Source: Tetmemena sp. SeJ-2015 (Eukaryota; Ciliophora; Spirotrichea; Sporadotrichida; Oxytrichidae). From it: a stretch of DNA of 64,000 nt. A program made the translations under genes and the position numbers. Under the pieces are notes generated by a model. The model saw only the letters and a program-made list of their open reading frames with translations, made no database searches and was not told where the DNA came from. Of this stretch, positions 12,901 to 23,300 are shown piece by piece (the first letter of the stretch is position 1; each line of letters begins with the position of its first letter). Location: assembly GCA_027382625.1 (NCBI GenBank), contig JAJKFJ010022304.1, positions 1-64,000 on the forward strand. Direction: 5' to 3'.

Positions 12901-15900
12901 ACGCAGAGGGTAAAACAAGGGATTATTATTTGGTACAAATTAATCATATCTTTAGGTATAAATCTTTTATTAATAAGGACGTATATGACTCTACGCCCTA
13001 GCATTTGAATTTATAATAAAATACTGTAGTATTCAATCCCTCACAATATTTTTTTTTATCAGTTATGACTCAGAAACTTATTGATTGATGTTTTGAGTAT
13101 AAAAAAATAATGAAGAACTAATCTCTTAATTTTAGAGAGATAAACTAAATAAGTAACTTAAAGCATTGTAAACAAAATTCCGAGGAATAATAGACGTTAG
13201 GATTTATAGTATTTAAATTTGATTAACTATAGCAATTCTGCTTTAACTCTCTCTTTTTTTTTAAATATGGACATCATGTTTTATAATTTTTTTTTTTTCT
13301 CTTTTTTTTTTTTCCAAAAATTGTAATTCTATAAAAAATCAACCCTTAAATGGAAGGCCTACTTAATAATGGCTACAAATCGAATCAACACTAGCAAAGG
13401 TTTTTGGCATTTATATCAGTGAAAGAGTTTGTGAGTTAGCTGGCTTTTTTAAAATAAGTTTAAAATTATACTCACAATATGGGTTTTTTTTTGGAACGTG
13501 GGAAAGCAAAAGTGAATTTATGCTCTATGTTTTTGCTATTCAATTCTCAAAAGTTATTCTACTTTACCTTCCCTTTTTATTATTTAATTAAGTACTAAAA
13601 AAATCTTAATTTATGATTGTTTTATTTAAAAAAAGGTATAACTGAGAATTTAATAAAAAAAAGAATGAAAAAAGTTTTTATAATAGAATAAAGTAGTAAC
13701 TGTTTAAGTGTCTGGTATTCGATTCCTAAAAAACAAAAATTTTCATCCTTTTATTTTTTGGGAGAATGTTAAATACAGAGTAATAAGTGACACAAGATGT
13801 TGCAAAAGGCGAATCGTGATATGAAGAGTTTGAGTTAATCAGATCTCTCCGCTAATGTGTGCTGTTGAGATGATGAAAGAAGAAACTCATATTAATTTTC
13901 GATGAGCTATCGAACAAGCTACAAATCAGGGATTGAATCTATGATTTCAATTGCCACAAAGTTGCATCTCTTCATTTATTATTATAATCAATCACCGATT
14001 TTAATTTAATCCTCAACCATATTTAAATGTGAAACACTTAAATAATGGCTTTAAATATCAGATTGAGTAGAGTTATGCGACTATCATAAGTTATTAGCAT
14101 ATATATAATTTGAATTATTAAAAAGGTAACATAGTTAATTGCATAAATAATTTCTATCAAGAAGATCAACATCACAAATTTCTATATCAATTCTCCTATA
14201 CAGATTGACTTTTGGCTTTTTATGAATTTTAGAATTTAAACGGATTTAATGAGAGACCCCGAAAGGATCTGGAACTTTAAAACCTCTCCTAGTGAAAACG
14301 GACCTAGTCCTCCTAGTATATATCCTGAAACTCTTAGATGCTAGGTAACATCGGAATAATACAAGTGGTCAATCACAAAATACTATCAAAGAGACAAAAA
14401 ATAGCATTTAAAAAAAAAATAATGATAATTTAAAATAAATTTTTTGGTAAGTTTAAATTTTTGGATTTTTTTAAATTTTTCTTCTCATACTCCTTCTTAA
14501 TTACAAAAAAACCCATTTTTCCCTTTAATATAGTAATTTCACTTTCTAAGCCGAAATTTCTATAATATATAGACTCCCTTTGGATTTAAACCCAAAGTTT
14601 GAATATTTATAAATGCTATGATCTCCTCCACCAAGCCGAATTTGGTACCTTGTCACAAGTCTAAGATATAAGCTTTCCATCATAGTGTATTTTGCTTATT
14701 ATTAATTTTTGGGCCAGAATATTTAAGGCTGCTTAAGCTTTGAAGCTCATTTGAAACATGGCGGTGCAAGCTAATGCAATACCACAAAATTTTTAAAGTA
14801 TGTGCGGTCCCGGGTTCTCGTGCGGTGCTGGTACCGTACGTGCGGTTCTGGTCCCGCACGTGCGGTCAGGCACCGCACGTGCGGTGGGGGACTCAGGGCC
14901 CAAATATTTTAATGAAATACTTTAATTTGTTTGAAAATATTTAATTCATAATTTAGATTTTTTATTTTTATCCTATAATCATATCAAAGTCTTTGCTTGC
15001 CATTACTTCTATTAAAGTAAGCAGTAAGCTAACTATAGGAGATCTTAATTGTTAATCAATTGGTTAGTGCTCTGATAGGATGCGTTTATGATGAGTCCCA
15101 AAGCAATTTGAGAGAAGAAAAAAAAACTGTTTCTAATTAGTAAAACAATCGCATTATATATTTTAGAGCACCTTCTCCTTGGATTCAGGGCCCATAATTA
15201 TAAAATATAGCAGCTGTTAAAATAGCTAATAGTTTCCTTAGTTAAATATAAGACTATAGTACTGCCTAAACTAGTAGGTGGCTCTTATGTGGAAGTATTT
15301 TTAGGACTTGACAACGAGCTACTTTTAGCATCTTGATACTTGATGATGACACCTAACACTATGAGGCTAAAAAATTTGGTCAGGTGGCCTCGTTTATTTA
15401 TTCACTCTAACGAGATTAATTTTTCTATCCAGCAAATGGAAAAGATTGAGAGTGAGATAAAAGGGAGTTTTATATGTTCAAGTCCACTTCTCACTTTTGT
15501 TTTCCTTAAACAAATGCAAAAATTAAGGCTGCTTAGCGATCTTCAAAGCGAAATTATGGGCTAAAATGCCAATTATAATTATTAAGAAGAGGTTAATTTT
15601 AATTAAGTTTTCGCCTAAATTAATAGTAGACTGCTTGAGAATCTGAATACGAAAAAACAACTTAATCTTGAGTAGTTTTTCTACTTATGACCTGGATATC
15701 TTAGATTTTCCCACAACAAAGGGCAGTTTTAATGGCTTTTGAGATTGAAACATCGGCAACTGTCTTTTCCAGCTTGAGAATGAAAGGCCACTGTTCGGTT
15801 GTCTGTACACTTGAATGGAACTGTTTATAGTTAGTCATTCCTGCAACCACAATGCTTTAATCATTTAACCAGGTTGACACAGATATCGTAAAGTTATAAG

Positions 15901-16054
15901 GAGAAGGAGCTGCGTATACTCTTGGAAATGGCTCAGTTTAACACTGTCCGCTAACCACCGTTAAAGCTAGTGCCCATAAAATATTTATACTAATCTAAAT
16001 TTAAATCAGAGCAAGAAGTGATTGCATTCTAGTGAAATAAAGGATAATCTTCAT
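9911..16054 (-). CDS. surface-protein gene copy 0 (divergent, segmented)
   Basis: This is the leftmost and most divergent member of the tandem family. The start at 16054 opens a continuous frame with a signal peptide ending in TVVSGQC, a propeller-like repeat (SIVVAGMTNYKQFHSSVQ, then QWPFILKLE) and ALCCGKIQDIQVISRKTTQD. These align with copy 2. Farther left, 11.55-11.62 kb reads ENGGTPFNFYDLI, matching NGGGTPSDTGELYELL of copy 1. About 10.5-10.66 kb encodes a hydrophobic helix (LFLIMLIGLLAYIFISRN), and 9911-10130 a polar tail ending VERMQVYFNLMPKR before TGA at 9913-9911. A 3-kb element interrupts it at 11.93-14.90 kb. Unlike copies 1 and 2 it has no IES after the first codons. Segments downstream of 15.57 kb are assigned by weak similarity and order. 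Confidence 0.55.
12405..12885 (-). CDS. putative ORF of the 3-kb inverted-repeat element
   Basis: Minus-strand, GC-richer than its surroundings. From an ATG near 12885 a frame reads MIALCSLKGNKGLPEYIRYT and continues through a basic stretch. An overlapping second frame (12682-12405) is open throughout with two TAR codons and includes LLRPHSPQGLGFLNILPHLS and LANEVPNLRALKEWATGAQ. It is probably the element's own gene, now frameshifted. I recognise no transposase motif. Confidence 0.4.
13637..14010 (+). repeat. R1 copy nested in the 3-kb element
   Basis: Begins ACTGAGAATTTAATAAA, continues with TCGAACAAGCTACAAATCAG near 13.91 kb and ends near ATCACCGATTTTAATTTAA. It lies between the two long terminal repeats, so it entered the larger element or was carried by it. 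Confidence 0.7.
15570..16054 (-). CDS. copy 0 N-terminal segment (signal peptide + repeat)
   Basis: Continuous frame from ATG at 16054-16052: MKIILYFTRMQ, a hydrophobic core around ILWALALTVV and a cleavage-like SGQC. The first repeat follows with VVAGMTN, PFILKLE and TALCCGKIQDIQ, then QDQVVFSYSDSQAVYYQ. Each element aligns with copy 2 (VVAGMTN, PFILKLD, PALCCGTIKDIQ, QDQIVLSYT). It contains in-frame TAA and TAG read as Gln. Confidence 0.8.
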
Positions 16055-16525
16055 TTCTATAGACATTGGATACTTTACTAAATTCGAATCTTAAATTCAG
16101 AAATCAATTTCCTATTAATTATAGAGTGTCCCGGACCGATAAGTTATAATCCCTATATTAAATCAAAATATTCAAATTCCCATATTGAAAGGCTAATATA
16201 TTACAAAATTAATTTTTATTTTAAAATGAAAAAAAATAAAAATTGGATATAGATTAAATTATAATTCAAAGAGTATTTTTGCTCTGATTTTTTTATTATT
16301 GTGCAATAATAAAAGCAAGATATCACAATTACAATTTAATGGGTTGATTAAAGACTCTATTTCATTTATTATAGAAAATATTTATTGTATATCTTTTTGA
16401 ATTTAAGTAATATAAATGGGGAGATACTTTTTTAAATAAAATTTTTTTTCTCTCCATTCCTTAGAGCATTAAATTTATTTTTAAAAAGTTTCAATTTTTT
16501 AAAAAATTAGAGTGAAATCTCTGTT

Positions 16526-16916
16526 TATAGGTAAAAGCAAATAAGTAAATTGGATCGTGGGTTGAAGAAATAAGATTTCTCTTAATTAAAAGGCTAAAAA
16601 CATCATCTAGAAGAACATTGTCAGACTTTAAAGAAAAACTGGGGAGATTATAATATTATTAAATAGGAAAAGATTAGGCACTAATTAAATAATGGCACTG
16701 GTTTATCACAGATCTCAATAGAGTAATCCAATTAAACATTAGCTTTTTAATTCTATCTCTAAGAATTAAATTAAACACCAATCAATATTATTTTTAATCT
16801 CTATTATCCAATCATTAATCTCTAATCATTAAAGCCTCAATTACATCTAATTAAGAATTGGGGTTTGAACTTATTTTTACAACCCACCATCCAATTCACT
16901 TATTTGATTTTATAAG
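16526..16916. repeat. imperfect inverted repeat, MITE-like
   Basis: AAATAAGTAAATTGGATCGT at about 16538 and its imperfect reverse complement at 16881-16907 (ending ACCCACCATCCAATTCACTT) bracket about 390 bp of AT-rich spacer between copies 0 and 1. No target duplication is clear. Confidence 0.5.
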
Positions 16917-17375
16917 CGAATGAAAGTTAATTATCAGAAATATAGAAGGAGAGTATAAGTAAAGGTATCATTTATCACGACTGAGCAGTTCGTAGCTTTG
17001 ATTAAAATAAAATTATACATTCTAATTTATCCACTTACTATAAAATAAACTAATTATCTAGCAAAACGTTAAACTTTAATAACTTACGAAAAATTTTATA
17101 CAGCCGATACTAAATATTATTTTAATTAAATAATCAACTTTAATTTTCTTGTTTAAAATAATTATTTGGTGCATTTACAACTATTATAAATCTTATGCAA
17201 ATAAAAAAATTGAGTGGATCTTAAAATTATGGGACTACCTAGAAAATAAAGATACCTTAGAATAATTTGTAAATTAGAGTATCTAAAATTAACTTCTAAT
17301 TTAAAATTTTGAATGGGATTATCTAATGCATTAATGAGTCCATTTCTTGATATAATTTACCACTGTCTTGACTTA

Positions 17376-20300
17376 TCAAAATCCATGTGTTGTTCTTTGC
17401 GATTTAAGAAATTATTTTTTCTTAATATTCTAAAAAACAAATTAAATTTGAATTTTTGGGGGGGACGGAAGTGCACCTCCCCCCTTTTTATGGTCAAAAT
17501 CGCCCAAAAATCGTCCATTTAGGCCGAAATCGGCCAAAAATGCCAAAAAATTAAGAGTTTTTGGTCTTCTAAATTTCCTTGAGGGTCAAATTTCATGATT
17601 TCAATTTTTCCAAAAATTCATCAAAAATGTTTTAAGTCAAATTTACCATTAAACAATAGTTTTTAATTAATATAGGGCAAATTTAGGCAGATACTTGATA
17701 GTATCAGCAAGATCTAAAATATTTGCTACAGGTCGAGGCTAGGCTATAAGTTAAATCAGCCCTCAGTATTTATAAATATTATAATTATTTGACGTCCTTA
17801 CAGCATAGAGAAATCTTTCCTCGAATTTATTTACTTAAGAAAAATATGGCAAGTTAATTTCAAATTCAAGATAATTTCATCTTTTACAATATTTGGTCTT
17901 ATATTGTGGCTTTAACAAAGAGAAGGGCTCATTTATACTGTTTTATAAAAGATATCATGCTTTATTTTCTATTTTGACAATAGCATTTAAACTTCTTGGA
18001 AATTAATTGCAGAACTTCTCACACCTATTTTTGATAATCATCTTAGGCTCACTATTTTGAAGAAGAATATATATAGAAGTTAAAATGTGACTCAGTCATT
18101 AAAAGGTAATGAAGCCCTAAAAACAAGAAAGTATTCATCAAAATAAGACTTAAAAACAAAAAAATAGAGAATTTTAGGAAAAAATTGAAATCATGAAATT
18201 TGACCCTAAAGGAAATTTAGAAGGCCAAAAACTCTTAATTTTTTGGCATTTTTGGCCGATTTAGGCCTAAATCGACGATTTTTGGGCGATTTTGACAATA
18301 AAAAGGGGGGGTGCACTTCCATCCCCCCCGAATTTTTAATTTATTTAAAAAATATTACATTTATATAAATCTTTATCTATTTAAATGGATAACAATTTCA
18401 ATAAATGTTTTTTTTTATAAGGTATTCATTCGATGTGAAATAATTATTTTATAATTATGAATAAAAAATATTCAATGAATATTATGTTTCTGTTCTTCTT
18501 TAGTCTTTTCAAAAGCACTAAGTAGATCTACTTAGGTTTAATTTGACTCTTTTTACCCTTTTAATGTATGTTGTTAAGCTATTAGTTGAGATAGGTGTCT
18601 TAAAACGTAAAAATATTCTTGCTTTGAATTCATAGCAATTCTCCAATTCTTTTAATGGACTAGTGGTTTAATTTAATTACCAAATTAATATAATTGTGGT
18701 TTGTTTTGTATCTTTGAAGCAAAGTTAAAAGCCATAGAGTTTAAAGTCTTTGCCTCTAACGTATCTGGGTTGGTACTCTTTTGTGGAGCCCCAGTTGATT
18801 CGTCAGCTTCGATAGAATAAAACGACTCTATTGGCAGAGGTTGCATCGCTATCATTTTATTTATTTAATCCGCTTTTTCTTTTTTGTTCTTTCTTTCCTT
18901 GAAGGGTTGACTGTCGCTAAAGATTTAAATAAAAATACTTTGTAAATATTTATAAAATTAAATAAATAAGATTCTGATGAACCTCGTGATGACATTTTGC
19001 CTGTAAAGTTTAAACCTGAAGTAAACTCTTTTGAGATATTCAAACAAATTTCTAAATAGAGTTAAACAAGAAATAATTATTACATTAGCATCTAACTCAT
19101 CAAGATCAGCAAGTTAGTTCCAATTAAAAAGAACAATACTCCGATCACAGACCACCCTGCTTATTCAAAACATATTTAATAATTCAGAATAACTTATATT
19201 TATTATTTTGTAAATAAGTTTGGAAATTGTTGTCTAGGAAATCATTTTGGAAGATGAAGAAGTGGTAAATTATAATGAGAATGCACACTTCGTTAATTTA
19301 TTTATTAAAGATCTCCATCCCATTCATGAACTCACTCTCAAAGGGCCGCACTTAAATTTAATAGATCGTATAAAACAATATATAGTAATAATTAAGAACA
19401 GAAAATTCAAAGGCACTTATTAATACTAAATATCATATATATCTCACTTCCATTATAAATTTAATAAAATATTAGTTTATTTAAATGATGTAGAAGAGGT
19501 AAATAAGTTGTTAGGAAATGAGATATATTAAGTGATAGACTCTTGGACAGTCAGCCAGAAATACAGCAACTGCTGCCAGTGATATTCTTCTAACGAAGAA
19601 TATTCCAATGTAAATTTGAGCGAGGACCTTCCTAACATCAATTCCTTCGTAAAGAGTACCAATCATTCCTTCAACTCTTCTGCTCTTCAATTTAAGAGAA
19701 AAGTGTCGAATTAAGAACAGGCCTCCAATTGGAGCAAAAGAACACAACACCATAAAGAATAATGCCAACAAAGAAGAAACTGAGTCAGTGAAAGTCACAA
19801 ATTGCAACTATGTTTAATAAACTATAAAATAAAACAGGAAATCAGTATGATTATTCATCAATTTTTTATTACAAAAATAATTCTGAATGAAAGTAGAATA
19901 ATTAAATAAATTAAATTTTTTAATTGTTATAAACGCAACGCTCAATTTTTTTATTTTTACCGATTACGAAATTGCTCAACTATATAATCACAACAAAAAG
20001 CTTATTTATCTCCAACTTAAATATAAAAATAAAGTTGCTTATATAATATATGCGAGAATTTAATTGGTTACTAAAATGTAATACAACTTCTCCTTGCTCG
20101 CTGATGTGAACTACCTTAATTTAAACTTAATTATTTTCGTTAATATTTAAAAGAATGTCTGCCGATGACGCCGGCCTCCCCGATCTACAAAAAAAAAACG
20201 CACTTTGCTCAAGCTAGCACGGGAGGTCGACCCAGCCGGTTTGGCCACGGTGACTCCAGCCTACGCAGCGGCACTCACCCGCCCCCCGCCACCAGCCTCC

Positions 20301-23300
20301 AGGTCGCCGGCGACTCGGCCCTTTCACTGACCTTGGGTGAGGTCTCTCGGACTTGCCGAGGTGAGAGCTAAAGATGGCCGAGGATCCTTGGAGCGGCAGC
20401 TCCCTCGCCGGCGACCTGGAGGCTGGTGGCGGGGGGCGGGTGAGTGCCGCTGCGTAGGCTGGAGTCACCGTGGCCAAACCGGCTGGGTCGACCTCCCGTG
20501 CTAGCTTGAGCAAAGTGCGTTTTTTTTTTTAGATCGGGGGGGCCCGGCGTCATCGGCAGAATTCTTTTAAATATTAACGAAAATAATTAAGTTTAAATTA
20601 AGGTAGTTCACATCAGCGAGCAAGGAGAAGTTGTATTACATTTTAGTAACCAATTAAATTCTCGCATATAATGCAGTAATATATCAAATCTACAAAACAT
20701 GCATCTTGGATATTTCAATACCTTGTTTTAACTTATCATAAAACATTTTTTCAGCAAAAAGTTTTTATCTTTTATATTTAAATTTTACTACTATGTATAA
20801 GTTAAAAGACCGAGCAGCATACATTTAAAGAATTGAGGAGAGTAGTGAGAAACATTTCTAAGTAGCCCTCAATAAGGAATTTAATTAAATCTTAACACTC
20901 CATTAAACTTAACTAAATTTAATAAAAATTATAAAGAATTAAGTTTGGTTTAAAGAAGAGAAGAGCGGCCAGTTTTGAATAGATGTATCTCAATCTGAAA
21001 GTATTAAACAGTAATGTGAGTGCTTACATATTTGACCTTGACTTAATTACCCTAATGGTAAGAGCAAATAAAAATACTATTTTTAAGCAATTGGAGTTAG
21101 GACAACAAACACAACAATGTAGAAATCATTTGATCCTAGACTTTGAAGCACAGACTATGACTAATAGCGTAATTGAGTTAAATTTGTGACATGCAGATAG
21201 ATAAGAATCTTAAAAGATATCAAGGTTGTTGAATCTGTCGTTAAAAGGCTGCTCATTTTAAAAGTCAAAGAAAGTGTCAAGGATTTACTGAGAAGGGAAG
21301 AAATCGAAAGTGACTATGTCTATCAATTTCTAAAAAATGTCCTGTGCATTGGTTGGGAAGTTTATATCGAGCAGAGGCATATGGATCACAAACTACAGTG
21401 CATTCAAAAGTCCCCATAAGAATTGAAGCGATGTCGCCCTAAATCATAATGACCAATCGAACTGTCTTACATTATTAAATTACATTCTCATTTATATTTA
21501 AACTTAAACCTATCATAAATTTAATTCTGTGCGAGAATATTGTATTAAAAGCTAATGTATTATATTCTTATTAAATTTAGAAATAATTTTCTACTTATAA
21601 TTCATGATCTATTGTTATGAGGATATATAATAAAAATTTAATCTTTGAGTCTCCAAATATGAAATCTCAAACACTAAATTCAAAGAGAAAACTAAAGTTC
21701 AATGAATTTGATCCCAAGCAGAGCTCTCTTCTAGCTTCACCATCTCCTCGAAACTACATTCCCGACATCAACCTCATTCCTTTTATTGAGAGTCGGCTCC
21801 CTCAATTGAAAACTAAAGCTATAAAAAAGAGAAAGATGTTCAAGATGAGAGTAAGGAATTTGATATCTTATGATTAACAACTCTCTGCGATATTCCTCTG
21901 ATTTGGAACTCTTCATTCCGATACCAATCCATAACTTACTTACCCTGAGGTAGCACATATTCTTGGATTAAGAGTTGGCACGGTCAGCATGATAATTCAT
22001 CGTTGGCGCCGCAACTGCTTCGTTGTAACATAAAACAAGGGCAAGCGAGGGAGGAAGCGTCTCCTAACGGAGGATACAGAGAAAAGGATTACTTCTATGA
22101 AGGCACTATATGAAACTGCTCATCTTAGTCTTGAACAGCGGTGCCACTTTTTGCACCATCAATACGGAATTCCATTGCTATCTACATTTGCACTAAGGAA
22201 GATTTATATTCGCAATGGCGTTAGGTATCGGGCTGCAGGCTACTCTTATCGCAGGAGAGAGGACAAGGAGCAAGAAGCACAGAGTAGATAGCAGGAATTT
22301 TCAAAGCACCTTGTTAGATGGATTCACGAGGGACGCCAAATAGTATACATAGACGAATCATCATTCAACGTCTGGCAATCGCCCAAGAAAATCTGGCTAA
22401 AGGATGGAATGAAAATGCAGATCGCAAGCACACGAGGGAAATCTATCACAGTTATCGGAGCCATCAGTGAAGTAGAAGGCCTTATACTTGCCAAAACAAT
22501 TACTAGCAGTAATAATATCGAACAATTCAAGGCCTTCCTTCTTGAATTAGGCCCTCATCTTTCCAGAGGAAGCATATTACTAATGGATAATCTCTCGATT
22601 CACAAGAGCCTGAAGCTACTTGAAGCCATCCTGAACGGCTGCTACATTGAGTTTTTTTCTACATACAGCTGTGCCCTCAATCCAATCGAGAACTCTGGGC
22701 TTTAATCAAGAAGGAATGGCGTGGCGTGACTGTATCATAGCTACTCAAAGATAACAAAGCAACCCCACCCGAGTACTTATTAAAGGATATAATTAATAGA
22801 CTTAAGAATTAATAAGTTAAGTGAATCGCTCGTTCCCACTATAAGACTTTGATCTCTTCTCTGCGTGGCCATTCTGTTTGAGTCATTCTACTGCCTTGCC
22901 TTTGATTGGGGTTCTTTGTTTAGATTGAAGACTTGTCAACAGTTACTACTGTTGATACTGATATTGATTTGATGCTACTTTCGACTTGCTTGCCTTTCGT
23001 TCCTCCATATCCAATTTCTCTGTTTCAATTTTATTCTCTAAATTGGCGCGTATCTCTTTTAGTCTCATGTATTTGAGCGTTGCCCTACCATTACTGGCAA
23101 AGCTCAACCTTACCTACTTTCCTTTCTTCTGCGATGAGGGCAATCCTTCGAGAAAGTTGGGAGCCAAATCATAGTTCTGTACATCGTATTACTAGCTTTC
23201 CAGCAAGGTGGAACGTAATCCTTTAGAAATATGTCTTCTTTTGGAGAGAGAGTTGAAAGTACAGCCAAAATCCACCTTAAATCAGGAATATGCTGTTTAT

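Larger units (their letters stand above)
11927..14901. mobile_element. 2.98-kb element with long GC-rich terminal inverted repeats
   Basis: The ends are inverted copies (11927-12158 and 14631-14901) starting GGGCCCTGAGTCCCCC, flanked by AAATATTT on both sides (11919-11926 and 14902-14909). This fits an 8-bp target duplication, although that motif is itself palindromic. The terminal repeats carry CCGCACGTGCGG palindromes: one in the left end and three related units in the right end. Interior matches between the ends run to TACCAAATTCGGCTTGG. It sits inside gene copy 0 and itself contains an R1 copy. The 8-bp duplication and G-rich ends recall hAT/P/Merlin-type elements, but no transposase is recognised. 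Confidence 0.8.

Noticed and set aside
15070..15125. Hammerhead-ribozyme-like TATGATGAGTCCCAAAG
   Set aside because: The GATGAGTCCCAAA core is present but the CUGAUGA context, a proper stem II closing and the GAAA box are missing, so no ribozyme fold is supported.
20165..20553. Three overlapping GC-rich ORFs of 61-99 codons
   Set aside because: They are mirror images produced by the palindrome; the absence of stops follows from high GC.
20983..21189. Plus-strand ORF MYLNLKVLNSNV
   Set aside because: Lies antisense to the conserved TM segments of copy 1 and spans the 23-bp IES; not conserved as a plus-strand frame in copies 2 and 3.
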